From: Syntrophales bacterium
GTDB taxonomy: Bacteria > Desulfobacterota > Syntrophia > Syntrophales > UBA8958
DNA length: 41,204 nucleotides
Assembly (NCBI GenBank): GCA_026416455.1
Contig: JAOAFE010000015.1
Location: 1-41,204 of the forward strand
Direction: 5' to 3'
Shown piece after piece: positions 16,658-26,825 of the stretch. The stretch's first letter is position 1. The number at the start of each line of letters is the position of its first letter. The notes beneath the pieces were generated by a model, which made no database searches, was not told the origin of the DNA, and saw only the letters and a list, made by a program, of their open reading frames with translations. A program made the position numbers and the translations under genes.

Positions 16658-18944
16658 AAAAAAAAGAAAAAGGTTTTTTTTCTCCGGCATAGTTCAGGGG
16701 GTTGGATTTCGTCCCTATCTTTATCGTATTGCCCAAAGATATGAACTGGGTGGATTTGTGCGCAATACACCAGAGGGCGTTCTCCTTGAAGTGGAGGGAC
16801 CAGATGGGAAATTAGCAGAATTCTTCCAAACTATCATGGAGGAACTACCTCCCGCCGCCGAAGTCACCCATGTTGAAGTTAGTGAGGAGATGATCAAGGG
16901 AGAAAGTTCCTTTCATATTTTGGAAAGCGACCAGGAGGGAAAGAAGGAGGTGATTATTCCGCCTGATATTGCCGTATGTGAGGATTGTCTAAAAGAATTG
17001 AATGATCCTCGCGATCGGCGATACCTCTATCCCTTCATCAATTGCACTAACTGTGGCCCCCGTCTGACCATCATCCGTGATGTACCTTATGACCGCCCAA
17101 ACACGTCCATGAGTTGTTTTGCTTTTTGCGCCGCGTGCCGCGCCGAATATGTAAATCCTTCCAATCGCCGTTTTCATGCCGAACCGAATGCATGTCCTGT
17201 ATGTGGCCCTAGATTGTGGTTGACCGCCAGTGACGGTAAAAGGTTAACAGAATACGACGCGGATCCTATTCGGGAAGCGGCTAATAAACTAAAACAGGGT
17301 ATGTGTGTAGCCATCAAAGGGTTGGGGGGATTTCACCTCGCCGTGGATGCCACCTCGGAGGAGGCCGTAATAAGGCTACGTCAAAGAAAATGTAGAGAGG
17401 AGAAGCCTTTTGCTCTCATGGTCCAGAATTTAGAAGCGGCTTCAGAACTGGTGGAAATCGGCCAGGAAGAAAAGAGAATTCTCCTCTCCCCACGGCGTCC
17501 TATTGTTTTGTGTAAGAAAAAAGAGGGAGCACGAATCGCATCTGCCGTCGCACCGGGGATGAGAGATCTCGGTATTATGTTGCCCTACACCCCTGTTCAT
17601 CACCTCCTGTTGGCCTACGTGGGGCTTCCCTTAGTCATGACGAGTGGTAATATGGTCGATGAACCCATATGCATAGGTAATCGAGAGGCAATTTTGCGAC
17701 TTAAGAACATTGCTGACTACTTTCTTTTACATAATCGAGATATTTTAGTCCGATGCGATGATTCGGTTGAAATGGCGGCTGGGAATAATGGCATGATCAT
17801 CCGTCGTTCGCGCGGATGGGCGCCGCGACCGATCATGCTGAACCAATCATTTCCCGATGTGCTTGCCCTCGGCGGTCATTTGAAATCTTCATTGTGCGTC
17901 TTAACTGAGACCAAAGCGTATCTAAGCCCCCATATTGGAGATTTGGAAACTCCCGAAGCGAGGGATTTTTTTCTCGAAAGCATCAAGATCATGGAGCGCA
18001 TTTCGGGATGTAATCCTGATATTATTGCTTGTGATCTCCATCCCGCGTATTGGACGAGTCAACTGGCGGAAAAATTGTCAAGGTCACACATGCTTCGGGT
18101 TCAACACCATCACGCCCACGTGGTTAGCGCGATGGCAGAAAACGGACTCACGGGATGTGTTTTAGGAATAGCCCTGGATGGGACAGGTTACGGAGATGAT
18201 GGAACGGTTTGGGGCGGAGAATTTCTGCTAGCCGATTTTACGGGATATGAGAGGGTGGGCCATATTGCCCCTTATCCTTTGCCCGGTGCAGAGGCGGCGG
18301 TAAAGGAGCCGTGGCGCAGTGCTATCGGCATTCTTTTCGAAAGTTTCGGAGAAGACTGGGAACACGTAGTCAGAAAACTCTCCTTGGTCGACACATCCCT
18401 TCAGTTGGATATTGTGGGTAATATGATGCGAACTGGCTTCAACACGCCTAGAACATCCAGTCTTGGGAGGCTCTTCGATGCCGTATCGGCTATAGTAGGT
18501 GTAAGAAGAAAAGTTTCATTTGAAGGGCAGGCCGCCATGGAACTCCAGGCGTTGGTGAGGGGAGATAGTTCTAAGTGTTATCCCTTTTCTGTGACGGAGC
18601 AGGGGGAGAAGCAAATCCTCGATCTACGTCCCCTGATAAGGGCTTTGGTTGATGATGTCATCAAGAAAATAGAACCTTCAGTCATAATCTCCGCCTTTCA
18701 CTTTACAATCATCGAGGCCGTGGCGGCGATGACGAAGGCGTTGATAAATAAGACGAGAACGAGGGACGTTGTCTTAAGTGGAGGCTGTTTTCAGAATAAG
18801 GTCCTTTTCGAGGGACTTGAGGCACGGCTGAGAAAAAACGGGGTTAATGTTTATACGAATAGAGAAGTACCGGTAAACGATGGCGGCCTTTCTCTTGGAC
18901 AAGCGGTAGTGGCCGGTGCATTGGTGAAAAAAGCAGGGTGGTAG
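16647..18944 (+). CDS. hypF: Carbamoyltransferase HypF
   Basis: It makes the CN ligands from carbamoyl phosphate: HypF transfers the carbamoyl group to the C-terminal cysteine of HypE. The 765-residue protein has four visible parts. These are an N-terminal acylphosphatase domain (SGIVQGVGFRPYLYR), two zinc fingers (CEDCLKEL, NCTNCGPRL; CFAFCAACRAEY, CPVCGPR), a YrdC-like domain (AIKGLGGFHLAVDA, PYTPVHHLLL, MTSGNMVDEP), and a C-terminal Kae1-like domain with VQHHHAHVVSAMAE, ALDGTGYGDDGTVWGGE and LSGGCFQNKVL. Length and domain order are normal. hypE follows directly. Confidence 0.96.
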   Translation: MHDRKKRKRFFFSGIVQGVGFRPYLYRIAQRYELGGFVRNTPEGVLLEVEGPDGKLAEFFQTIMEELPPAAEVTHVEVSEEMIKGESSFHILESDQEGKKEVIIPPDIAVCEDCLKELNDPRDRRYLYPFINCTNCGPRLTIIRDVPYDRPNTSMSCFAFCAACRAEYVNPSNRRFHAEPNACPVCGPRLWLTASDGKRLTEYDADPIREAANKLKQGMCVAIKGLGGFHLAVDATSEEAVIRLRQRKCREEKPFALMVQNLEAASELVEIGQEEKRILLSPRRPIVLCKKKEGARIASAVAPGMRDLGIMLPYTPVHHLLLAYVGLPLVMTSGNMVDEPICIGNREAILRLKNIADYFLLHNRDILVRCDDSVEMAAGNNGMIIRRSRGWAPRPIMLNQSFPDVLALGGHLKSSLCVLTETKAYLSPHIGDLETPEARDFFLESIKIMERISGCNPDIIACDLHPAYWTSQLAEKLSRSHMLRVQHHHAHVVSAMAENGLTGCVLGIALDGTGYGDDGTVWGGEFLLADFTGYERVGHIAPYPLPGAEAAVKEPWRSAIGILFESFGEDWEHVVRKLSLVDTSLQLDIVGNMMRTGFNTPRTSSLGRLFDAVSAIVGVRRKVSFEGQAAMELQALVRGDSSKCYPFSVTEQGEKQILDLRPLIRALVDDVIKKIEPSVIISAFHFTIIEAVAAMTKALINKTRTRDVVLSGGCFQNKVLFEGLEARLRKNGVNVYTNREVPVNDGGLSLGQAVVAGALVKKAGW

Positions 18945-18946
18945 CC

Positions 18947-19960
18947 ATGATAAAGCACACAAAAGTATTACTGGAGCATGGCAGCGGCGGATTACTCACT
19001 CACGAGTTGATTACAGAAGTGTTTTTGCCCCTATTTCGCAACGAGACCTTAGAGAGATTGGATGATAGCGCAGTCTTGCAAGTGGGGGGAACGAAGCTAT
19101 GTTTCACGACCGATTCCTATGTCGTGGATCCCATTTTCTTTCCCGGGGGCGATATTGGTTCTCTCGCCGTGTTCGGTACCGTAAATGATATCGCTGTCTG
19201 TGGGGGCGAGCCGTGGGTAATCAGCACCAGCTTCATCGTTGAAGAGGGTTTTCTCATCGAGAATCTTGAGCGTATTACGCGTTCAATGGCAGAGGCAGCT
19301 CATCGAGCTGGGGTCTACATTGTGACGGGTGACACTAAAGTAGTGGCCAAGGGAAATGCCGACGGGATATTCATCAACACATCTGGAATAGGGATAATCA
19401 AGGCGGGAAGAGAATTTTCGGCCGGTCGTATTCTGGTCGGTGACGCGATAATCGTCAGCGGAACCGTAGGCGACCACGGAGCGGCGATCCTCTGTCAGAG
19501 ACGTGAATTAGGCATTGTTTCAGAAGTAATTTCCGATTCGGCACCATTAAATGGTCTCATCCAAGATTTGTTAGATTCGGGAGTGGAGATTCATTTCATG
19601 CGGGATCCCACGCGCGGCGGGTTGGGATCGGTACTGGTAGAGATCGCCAAGCAGGCTGAGTTGAGCTTGGAATTAAGAGAAGAATCTATACCGGTGAAAG
19701 AGGAAGTAAAAGGCCTCTGTGAGTTGTTGGGATTTGATCCCCTCTTTCTTGCCTGTGAGGGAAGGGTTGTTTTGTTCTGTCATGCCCGCGACGTTGAGCG
19801 GGCGATAGACATCCTCCGTCGTCATGAGTACGGCAAGGATGCCCAGGTGGTGGGTGAGGTTAAAAAGAAGGGCAAAGGTCGTCTCCTCCTTCGTTCATCT
19901 TTTGGCGGTATGAGGGAGTTAGATTTGCCTGTAGGAGAACTGGTCCCGCGCATATGCTAG
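18947..19960 (+). CDS. hypE: Hydrogenase expression/formation protein HypE
   Basis: It dehydrates the carbamoyl thioester on its C-terminal cysteine to thiocyanate, the source of the Fe-CN ligands. The 337-residue protein has the PurM-like fold: LEHGSGGLLTHEL at the start, FTTDSYVVDPIFFPGGDIG, GDTKVVAKG, MRDPTRGGLGSVL and a final PRIC with the essential C-terminal Cys. The ATG at 18947 lies two bases after the hypF stop and starts the family sequence. A GTG further up lies inside hypF. It is the last gene of the hyp cluster, and no clear terminator is seen in the next 90 bases. Confidence 0.96.
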   Translation: MIKHTKVLLEHGSGGLLTHELITEVFLPLFRNETLERLDDSAVLQVGGTKLCFTTDSYVVDPIFFPGGDIGSLAVFGTVNDIAVCGGEPWVISTSFIVEEGFLIENLERITRSMAEAAHRAGVYIVTGDTKVVAKGNADGIFINTSGIGIIKAGREFSAGRILVGDAIIVSGTVGDHGAAILCQRRELGIVSEVISDSAPLNGLIQDLLDSGVEIHFMRDPTRGGLGSVLVEIAKQAELSLELREESIPVKEEVKGLCELLGFDPLFLACEGRVVLFCHARDVERAIDILRRHEYGKDAQVVGEVKKKGKGRLLLRSSFGGMRELDLPVGELVPRIC

Positions 19961-20050
19961 AGATGTTTCATTCTAGGTCGGGACAGTCCACACCGTCAGA
20001 TAGATTTTTTAACCGCCCTCTGTTAAGAACACAATTCATGATCTCATGTT

Positions 20051-21298
20051 TTGACAGGTGCTTCGTTGTCTCCGGAAACGATTAGAAAAATAGATCGCAC
20101 AGTCGGCCGTGTGGTCTGCTTCCTCCTTACCTTGATCCGGTACGCCATAGACCTAAGTTTAGGTCGTCGGGTCTTCCGCTCACGGCCAAAAAAAATTGTT
20201 TTTATAAAGTTAGTAGAACAAGGGGCGACCGTCCTTGCTAGTTCCGCTATTCGTCGCGCATGTGACCTGGTGGGGAAACATAACGTATATTTTCTCGTAT
20301 TTGATGACAATAAAGAAATCTTGACCATCCTGGACCTTATTCCGGAGGATAATATAATTTCTATTCGTCATGGGAATTTGCTTATTTTCTTTCACGACGT
20401 GCTCTTAGCCCTCTGGAGAATCCGCAGATTGGAAATAGATGCAGCTGTAGATATGGAGTTTTTCGCTCGGGCCTCGGCTATCATGGCCTATCTATCGGGA
20501 GCCAGAATCAGAGTCGGGTTACATCGATTCACCAGTGAAGCTCCATATCGAGGGGATCTGATGACCCACCGCGTCCAGTATAACCCATATCTACATACCG
20601 CTCAGTTCTATCGCATCCTAGTGGAAACGCTAACGGAAGAACCGGAGGAAATTCCTTTATGGAAAGGAGAACTGGAAGACAATTGGCATGGGGTTCCGCG
20701 CTTTTTTCCTTCACCGGAAGAAAGAGAGAAGGTTTGGCAACTACTCTGCAAGGAAGCGGGTTATACGCCGCGAGGGAGAATAGTACTTTTAAATCCCAAT
20801 GCGAGTGATTTGCTTCCCTTGCGAAAGTGGCCGGAAGAAAGATTCGTCGCCCTGGGTAGAAAGCTCCTCGCTTTCTACGAAGATGTTACACTGGTCATAA
20901 CCGGTGCTCCGTCGGAGATGACGGCCGCCTTGTCTATTGCCCATAAGATCGGCGACACACGTGTAGTTTCTCTGGCCGGAAAGACTTCATTAAGAGAACT
21001 TCTCGTTCTTTATACGCTGGCCGATGTGCTGGTTACGAATGACAGCGGCCCGGGTCACTTTGCTTCCCTCACGGATATTTTCAATATCGTCCTTTTTGGA
21101 CCGGAGACAGCGCGTCTGTTTGGACCCATCGCCGGTCGTGGCCGGGTTATTGAAGCGGGTCTGGCCTGTAGCCCCTGTGTCAATGTTTTCAACCATCGTT
21201 TTTCGCCTTGTAAGAACAACGTCTGTATGACATCCATTTCGGTCGACGAAGTACTGGCTACCATAAAGGCCGTTTTAGGGGAAGAGAAGAAAGCATGA
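20051..21298 (+). CDS. Glycosyltransferase family 9 (ADP-heptose:LPS heptosyltransferase-like)
   Basis: A predicted cytoplasmic enzyme adding a sugar to the LPS core or lipid A. The 415-residue protein shows the GT-B fold of heptosyltransferases: KKIVFIKLVEQGATVLAS near residues 47-64, the C-terminal NPNASDLLPLRKWPEERF segment, and the sugar-nucleotide site VLVTNDSGPGHFAS, then FGPETARLFGP. The cysteine-rich SPCVNVFNHRFSPCKNNVCM is common in this family. The N-terminal 45 residues contain a hydrophobic stretch (VVCFLLTLIRYAIDL). The start is uncertain: TTG 20051 has no clear Shine-Dalgarno and no ATG is near. The stop overlaps the arnT ATG (ATGA), tying it to the arn operon. The donor sugar cannot be told from sequence. 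Confidence 0.85.
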   Translation: MTGASLSPETIRKIDRTVGRVVCFLLTLIRYAIDLSLGRRVFRSRPKKIVFIKLVEQGATVLASSAIRRACDLVGKHNVYFLVFDDNKEILTILDLIPEDNIISIRHGNLLIFFHDVLLALWRIRRLEIDAAVDMEFFARASAIMAYLSGARIRVGLHRFTSEAPYRGDLMTHRVQYNPYLHTAQFYRILVETLTEEPEEIPLWKGELEDNWHGVPRFFPSPEEREKVWQLLCKEAGYTPRGRIVLLNPNASDLLPLRKWPEERFVALGRKLLAFYEDVTLVITGAPSEMTAALSIAHKIGDTRVVSLAGKTSLRELLVLYTLADVLVTNDSGPGHFASLTDIFNIVLFGPETARLFGPIAGRGRVIEAGLACSPCVNVFNHRFSPCKNNVCMTSISVDEVLATIKAVLGEEKKA

Positions 21299-22974
21299 AA
21301 AAGCACTATTTGCTTCTGTACCTGTTCGTTATGCCCTTCATCCTCTTCGTGGTTGTATTGCCTATTATGCCCCTTATGGAGCCGGATGAGGCGCGTTACG
21401 CCCTAATTCCGCGGGAGATGAACGAACGAGGTGACTATATAACGCCCCATCTTAAAGGTGTTACGTACCTTGAGAAGCCCCCTCTCGTTTACTGGCTGGA
21501 GGCTATCTGCTTTCGGCTCTTCGGAGAAAGCGAATTTTCCGCTCGACTTCCCAGTGGACTAAGCGCTTGGGGACTGGTGCTACTTATTTATGTCATCGGT
21601 TCCTCCCTAAAAGATAAACAATTGGGGCTCGTGTCCGCAGCTGTTTTTTCTGTCTCTCTGTTACCCTTCGTGCTCGCGCGGATTAATATCCTCGACATGC
21701 CTTTAACTTTTTTTATTTCCCTAGCTGTCTGGTCTGGCTATCGATATCTCACGCTAAATCGAAACCGTTGGTGGCTATACGGACTTTATTTCTTTTCCGC
21801 CTGTGCCTTTCTGGTTAAAGGCGTGGTGGGCGTTTTCTTTCCTTTCAGCATCCTTATCCTATGGTTGGTTTGGATCAAAAGTTGGCGAAAGGTACCCTCC
21901 CTATTTTCTCCCATGGGATTGATGATTTTAGCCATCTTGATCGGCCCCTGGTTATGGGCGGTTCAAAAGGCAAATCCAGAATTTCTAGAGTTCTTCTTTT
22001 TGCGAGAGCATATCTTGCGGTATACGACAACCATCCATGAAAGGGGCGAGCCTATTTATTATTTTCTCCCCGTCTTGCTGGTCGGGGCGTTGCCGTGGTG
22101 GCTTTACTTCTTAGGCCGTGGCCGTTTTTTGGGGGCGAAAGAGATATGGCATCTGGTACGAAGAGAAGACAAATTAAAATTTCTCATGTTATGGATCTTG
22201 TGGCCCCTTTTCTTTTTCTCCTTTTCATCATCCAAATTAGTGCCGTATATCTTACCCCTTTTCCCACCCCTGGCCGTTTTTTTTGCCATCTTACTCCTTT
22301 ATCGTCCGAAAAATGGGGAGGCCCCTGAGATTAATTTGGGTCCTTACCTTTCGTCCTTGATTTTTATAGCCGTGGTGTTCGTTCCCTTCTTCGTCCCCAC
22401 GTGGAAAAATACCCCCCCTCTGGCCTGGCCATATTACGCATTACCCATTACATTACAAATATTTATTTTGTTTTTTAGTAAAAAAGTTGAAAAAAGTGAT
22501 TTAACTAGTCGATATTTAATTATATCTTTTGCACACGGTTTATATCTTGTTTCTCTTTTGCCGGTGTGTGGCCATTATCTAGCCCCTATCAAGTCGGCTT
22601 GCCGATTGGCCCAGGCCGTAGATAAATTCGTTCCACCTGGTGAGATGATCTATCAATTTCGAACGATTCTATATGGTTTGGACTTTTACACGGGGAAGCG
22701 GACGGCGATAGTAGATGAACAGGGTGAATTGGCGGCTGGCGTGAAAAAGATCTCGTCGGAAGAGAGGAGGCGATATTTTCCCCTTACTTCTGAGGTAATG
22801 GAAGAGTTAAGGAGGGGACATATTATTTATGCCGTCACCGATAAGAGGGAAAAATTAATGGGGCTAGAACAACACGGAGCCAGTATTGAGGTGTTGTGGG
22901 ACAACGGAAAGTATTATATGTATCGGGTGCGGGGTCAGAAAAAGGGGGATCGATGCTTTCCAGCCACCGAATAG
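21295..22974 (+). CDS. arnT: ArnT-like lipid A 4-amino-4-deoxy-L-arabinose transferase (GT83)
   Basis: An inner-membrane glycosyltransferase that moves aminoarabinose from undecaprenyl phosphate to lipid A on the periplasmic side. The 559-residue protein has about 11-12 membrane segments in its first two thirds. The first periplasmic loop carries MEPDEARYALIPREM, with the Asp-Glu pair of GT-C enzymes, followed by YLEKPPLVYWLEA. FARL-type motifs (FSARLPSGL), CAFLVKGVVGVFFP and FFFSFSSSKLVPYILPLFPPLA are typical of the ArnT/PMT family. The soluble C-terminal part is short. The following arnC, arnA and arnD genes support aminoarabinose as the donor sugar. Confidence 0.85.
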   Translation: MKKHYLLLYLFVMPFILFVVVLPIMPLMEPDEARYALIPREMNERGDYITPHLKGVTYLEKPPLVYWLEAICFRLFGESEFSARLPSGLSAWGLVLLIYVIGSSLKDKQLGLVSAAVFSVSLLPFVLARINILDMPLTFFISLAVWSGYRYLTLNRNRWWLYGLYFFSACAFLVKGVVGVFFPFSILILWLVWIKSWRKVPSLFSPMGLMILAILIGPWLWAVQKANPEFLEFFFLREHILRYTTTIHERGEPIYYFLPVLLVGALPWWLYFLGRGRFLGAKEIWHLVRREDKLKFLMLWILWPLFFFSFSSSKLVPYILPLFPPLAVFFAILLLYRPKNGEAPEINLGPYLSSLIFIAVVFVPFFVPTWKNTPPLAWPYYALPITLQIFILFFSKKVEKSDLTSRYLIISFAHGLYLVSLLPVCGHYLAPIKSACRLAQAVDKFVPPGEMIYQFRTILYGLDFYTGKRTAIVDEQGELAAGVKKISSEERRRYFPLTSEVMEELRRGHIIYAVTDKREKLMGLEQHGASIEVLWDNGKYYMYRVRGQKKGDRCFPATE

Positions 22975-23048
22975 AGGGAAATAACTTCATAAACCATGGG
23001 AGTTAGCATTTTGGGCCCGTGGACTAATGGTATTTTGGAGATTGAAAG

Positions 23049-23996
23049 ATGATCTCAGTGGTGATTCCCGTACACAACGAAGAAGAGAATATTCCTCTCC
23101 TCCTAGCGAGGCTGCGAAAGGTCATGGAAGGTTTCGGGAGGCCTTATGAAATCATTTGTGTCGATGATGGAAGTGTAGATCGATCTCTTGAACTCCTCAT
23201 TGCTGCTTGTTCGAACTACCCCCATCTTAAGGTTGTGGAGCTCACGAGAAATTATGGGCAACATCCAGCCGTGATGGCGGGCTTTTCGCAGGCCAGAGGA
23301 GACGTAGTTGTGACGATGGACGCTGATTTACAGAATCCCCCGGAAGAGATACCGAGGCTGATAAAGGTAATGGAGGAAGGTGATTACGAAGTCGTCGGAA
23401 CGGTGCGACGGGTAAGGAGGGATTCCTATTTCAGAATTATGGCCTCTAGAGTTGTTAATCTCATCACCCGACGCATCACGGGGATCGATATGACTGATTG
23501 GGGATGTATGTTGAGGGCCTATCGTCGGCCCGTTGTGGAAAAAATGGTGGCCTATGCGGAACAGGCTACCTTTATTCCCGCCCTCGCCACCGTGTTTGCA
23601 AAGAGGGTAACGGAAATAGAAGTGGAACATGAACAAAGGCATGGGGGAAAAACAAATTATCCCTTACGGAAACTCATCAATCTTCAATTTGACCTCGTTT
23701 CAGCCTTTTCGAATTTGCCTCTTAAAGTGCTCCTCTACGGTGGCATTATCATGTCTTTCTTGGGTATGGCCTTTGGCCTCACCCTCATTATAGCCCGTCT
23801 TTACTTTGGGGCCGCCTGGGCTGCCCAAGGTGTTTTTACCCTTTTTGCTATTCTGTTCTTTTTTGTGGGCATGCAGTTCTTCGCTTTGGGGGTGTTAGGA
23901 GAGTATTTGGGTCGCATCTATCGGGAAGTGAGAAGACGCCCGAGCTTCGTGATCCAACGGATATATGGACCTAAAGATAACGGGGGAAACTTATGA
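23049..23996 (+). CDS. arnC: ArnC-like undecaprenyl-phosphate 4-deoxy-4-formamido-L-arabinose transferase
   Basis: A GT2 enzyme that loads formyl-aminoarabinose onto undecaprenyl phosphate at the inner face of the membrane. The 315-residue protein opens with SVVIPVHNEEENIPLLL. The nucleotide-sugar motifs are VDDGSVDRS and MDADLQNPPEEIPRL, and RHGGKTNYPLRKL follows. Two C-terminal membrane segments are seen (LLYGGIIMSFLGMAFGLTLI; GVFTLFAILFFFVGMQFFAL), then GEYLGRIYREVR. Dolichyl-phosphate-mannose-type synthases look alike; the neighbours favour ArnC. It overlaps the next gene by four bases. Confidence 0.87.
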   Translation: MISVVIPVHNEEENIPLLLARLRKVMEGFGRPYEIICVDDGSVDRSLELLIAACSNYPHLKVVELTRNYGQHPAVMAGFSQARGDVVVTMDADLQNPPEEIPRLIKVMEEGDYEVVGTVRRVRRDSYFRIMASRVVNLITRRITGIDMTDWGCMLRAYRRPVVEKMVAYAEQATFIPALATVFAKRVTEIEVEHEQRHGGKTNYPLRKLINLQFDLVSAFSNLPLKVLLYGGIIMSFLGMAFGLTLIIARLYFGAAWAAQGVFTLFAILFFFVGMQFFALGVLGEYLGRIYREVRRRPSFVIQRIYGPKDNGGNL

Positions 23997-24919
23997 GAGC
24001 CCTCGTTTTTGCCTATCATAACATGGGTATAGCAGGGCTCGAGGCCTTACTGAGAAACCGTTTTTCCGTGGAAGCCATTTTCACCCATGAGGATGATCCT
24101 TCTGAGAATAGGTGGTTTGCCTCTGTGAAAGAATGGGCTCAAGAGAGGAATCTTCCCGTTTATACTCCCCCGAATGTAAACGAACCGACCTGGGTGAAAC
24201 GAATTAACGAAATGAAACCGGATTGCATTTTTTCTTTTTACTATCGTCAGCTTCTTTCCGAATCCATTTTAAATGTCGCATCTTGCGGAGCCTACAACCT
24301 GCATGGTTCTCTGCTCCCCGCTTATAGAGGGCGCGTACCCGTGAACTGGGTGCTCATCCACGGCGAAAAGGTGACGGGTGTTACTCTCCATTATATGGTG
24401 AAGAAGGCCGATGCGGGTGACATCGTAGGCCAAAAAAGAGTGGAGATAGATTTTTACGATACGGCCGAGACGTTATTCGGAAAGCTCTGCCGCGCTGCGG
24501 GAGAACTCCTAGATGAGGTGTTGCCCCTAATAAAAACGGGAAGACATCCTCGTTTCCCTCAGGACGAGTCAAAAGCCACTACCTTTTCTGGGCGTCGACC
24601 GGAGGATGGGAGGATTGACTGGCAGCAAAACGCCATTTCTATATATAACTTGGTACGCGCCGTAACCCGTCCCTATCCCGGGGCTTTTGCTTTTTTTCCT
24701 GATGGTAGGAAGATCATGGTTTGGTGGTGTTTACCTGACGAAAGATTCTCATTTTCTGCGGCCTTGACCGGGGAAGTGAGATTGGAAGATAGGTTCGTAT
24801 ACGTTCAAACGGGGCGGGGTGTAATTAGGCTGCTGGATGTTGAGGTGGGGGAAAAGGTGTTAACGGGCAGGGCAATGTACGAATATTTTTCCACCATGGG
24901 AAAGGTGAGGCTTATATGA
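23993..24919 (+). CDS. arnA: UDP-L-Ara4N formyltransferase (ArnA N-terminal domain as a separate protein)
   Basis: It adds a formyl group from 10-formyl-tetrahydrofolate to UDP-aminoarabinose. The 308-residue protein has the catalytic Asn and His in [19 protein letters not shown] and the catalytic Asp in [10 protein letters not shown], followed by a C-terminal OB-like part ([12 protein letters not shown]). In Escherichia coli this domain is fused to the decarboxylase in one 660-residue ArnA. Here the two functions are separate genes that overlap by four bases (ATGA), which keeps their synthesis coupled. Confidence 0.9.
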   Translation: MRALVFAYHNMGIAGLEALLRNRFSVEAIFTHEDDPSENRWFASVKEWAQERNLPVYTPPNVNEPTWVKRINEMKPDCIFSFYYRQLLSESILNVASCGAYNLHGSLLPAYRGRVPVNWVLIHGEKVTGVTLHYMVKKADAGDIVGQKRVEIDFYDTAETLFGKLCRAAGELLDEVLPLIKTGRHPRFPQDESKATTFSGRRPEDGRIDWQQNAISIYNLVRAVTRPYPGAFAFFPDGRKIMVWWCLPDERFSFSAALTGEVRLEDRFVYVQTGRGVIRLLDVEVGEKVLTGRAMYEYFSTMGKVRLI

Positions 24920-25935
24920 AGGTTCTAATACTTGGGGTTAACGGTTTTATCGGTCATCATTTGACGAAGCGCATTCTCGAGACAACCGACTGGTCTATCT
25001 ACGGCATGGATCTAAGTGACGACAGGTTGGGCGATTCGATCAAAAACCCACGGTTTCATTTCATAGAAGGGGATATTTCCATTAATCGAGAATGGATTGA
25101 GTATCATATCAAGAAGTGCGATGTTGTGCTTCCTCTGGTCGCCATTGCGACCCCCAAGATGTACGTCGAAGACCCCATTGCCGTCTATGAACTCGATTTC
25201 GAGATGAATTTGAATGTCATCAAGCAATGCATAAAGTATAGAAAAAGAGTAGTTTTTCCTTCCACTTCAGAGGTTTATGGGGCCTGCCCCGATACTGAAT
25301 TCGATGAGGATGAAAGTTTCCTTTGCGTTGGTCCCATTAGGAAAGAAAGGTGGATCTACTCATGCTGCAAGCAGCTTTTAGATCGAGTCATCTATGCTTA
25401 TGGTACCCGGGGGTATTTGGAATTTACCCTTTTTAGACCTTTCAATTGGATTGGCGCGAGGCTTGATTCGCTGGAAACCGCTAAGGAGGGAAGCTCTCGA
25501 GTCGTCACTCAGTTTATTGCCGATTTACTTTTGAAGCGACCTATATCGCTCGTAGATGGGGGGCATCAAAGGAGGTGTTTTACTTACGTTGACGATGGCA
25601 TCGATGCCCTCATGAGAATTTTGGAAAATAAAGATAATTGTTGTCGGAATGAGATCATAAATATCGGAAACCCGAGGAATGAATGTTCTATAAAAGAACT
25701 AGCGGAGATGATGAAAAAGATCTTTATGGAGCACCCCCTCCATAGAGAGGATGAGTCCTATTCGGAAATCGTCGAGGTGCCGTCGGAGAAGTATTACGGG
25801 TCCGGTTATCAGGACATCTATGCTCGCAAACCATCCATCGAAAAGGCACGACGTTTGCTTGGCTGGGAGCCAAAGTTCGACTTGGAAGAATCTCTTAGGC
25901 GCACGATCTATGCCTTCCTCGATGAATATAAATGA
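24916..25935 (+). CDS. arnA: UDP-glucuronate decarboxylase (ArnA C-terminal domain as a separate protein)
   Basis: NAD-dependent oxidative decarboxylation of UDP-glucuronic acid to UDP-4-keto-pentose, the first committed step of the pathway. The 339-residue short-chain dehydrogenase-like protein has the Rossmann motif [10 protein letters not shown], the catalytic PSTSEVYG segment (Ser-Glu pair of ArnA) and YSCCK (Tyr-x3-Lys). It also has the [14 protein letters not shown] Arg region that separates ArnA-type decarboxylases from epimerases. It is followed after 12 bases by arnD. Confidence 0.9.
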   Translation: MKVLILGVNGFIGHHLTKRILETTDWSIYGMDLSDDRLGDSIKNPRFHFIEGDISINREWIEYHIKKCDVVLPLVAIATPKMYVEDPIAVYELDFEMNLNVIKQCIKYRKRVVFPSTSEVYGACPDTEFDEDESFLCVGPIRKERWIYSCCKQLLDRVIYAYGTRGYLEFTLFRPFNWIGARLDSLETAKEGSSRVVTQFIADLLLKRPISLVDGGHQRRCFTYVDDGIDALMRILENKDNCCRNEIINIGNPRNECSIKELAEMMKKIFMEHPLHREDESYSEIVEVPSEKYYGSGYQDIYARKPSIEKARRLLGWEPKFDLEESLRRTIYAFLDEYK

Positions 25936-25947
25936 TTCTCCCGCCTT

Positions 25948-26805
25948 ATGAAATGGGGACTCAAGATAGATGTGGACACTTACCAAGGGATGAAGGAGGG
26001 AGTCCCGCGGCTTTTAGAGATCTTGGAACGATACAAAGTTAAGGCTACTTTTTTTCTTTCCTTTGGTCCCGATGCGTCAGGACTGGCGGTCTTTCAGTTA
26101 TTAAAAAACCCACGTTTTTGGAAAAAGGCTCTCCGTTCTCAGGCCCACCGTCTTTACGGATGGAAAACGGCTCTTTACGGAACGATACTTCCATCTCCGT
26201 TGATTGCCTTATCTTTTCCTTCTTTAGTTCGGCGTTTGGTAGAAGAAGGTCATGAGGTTGCTCTCCACGCCTGGGATCATCGCCGGTGGCAGGATAGTTT
26301 ACCGAAGAGATCGGAGGAATGGATCAGGGAATGGTTCGAAAAAGGAGTTCACGCCTTTGAGGAGCTCTTGGGCCAATCTCCTCACGCCTTTGGCGCCCCT
26401 GGATGGGTGATGGACGAACGATCACTCCGTATTGTGGCGACCCTCATTAACCCTCTGTATTTAAGCTGTACCCGGGCCGAAGAGCCATTCATCTATGAAG
26501 GATTTGAAATATTGGAGATGCCGTCCGACTTGCCTTGTATCGAAGAGGTGGGAATTGACGCTTGGAAAGACATGCTAGCCAAGGCGGAAGTGGATGGGAG
26601 AAGGCATATCTTGCCTCTCCACGCGGAAGTGGAAGGTGGTCGGTGGAAAGATGAATTCGAGGAAATTTTGAAACGCCTGGTCCGAGGGGGCACGGAATTC
26701 CAGACCTTAAAGACATTTGCCCTAGAGTTGAGACAGTCTCCATTACCCAAAAGATGGCCCGAGCTCAAAATGATTCCCGGTCGGGCCTTTCCCTGCCTTG
26801 TTTGA
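25948..26805 (+). CDS. arnD: ArnD-like deformylase (polysaccharide deacetylase family)
   Basis: It removes the formyl group from undecaprenyl-phosphate-linked 4-formamido-arabinose, making the pathway irreversible. The 285-residue NodB-fold protein has the metal Asp in LKIDVDTYQG and the metal His pair in HEVALHAWDHRRWQD. Later come FGAPGWVMDERS and the late LPLHAEVEGG His. It is the last gene of the arn operon, 12 bases after the decarboxylase. General chitooligosaccharide deacetylases look similar; position and the HAWDH motif favour ArnD. Confidence 0.87.
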   Translation: MKWGLKIDVDTYQGMKEGVPRLLEILERYKVKATFFLSFGPDASGLAVFQLLKNPRFWKKALRSQAHRLYGWKTALYGTILPSPLIALSFPSLVRRLVEEGHEVALHAWDHRRWQDSLPKRSEEWIREWFEKGVHAFEELLGQSPHAFGAPGWVMDERSLRIVATLINPLYLSCTRAEEPFIYEGFEILEMPSDLPCIEEVGIDAWKDMLAKAEVDGRRHILPLHAEVEGGRWKDEFEEILKRLVRGGTEFQTLKTFALELRQSPLPKRWPELKMIPGRAFPCLV

Positions 26806-26825
26806 GATGGAAAAAGAGTTGCTAA

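Noticed and set aside
22975-23048. arnB or an ArnE-like gene between arnT and arnC
   Set aside because: The gap is 74 bases and holds no open frame of useful length.
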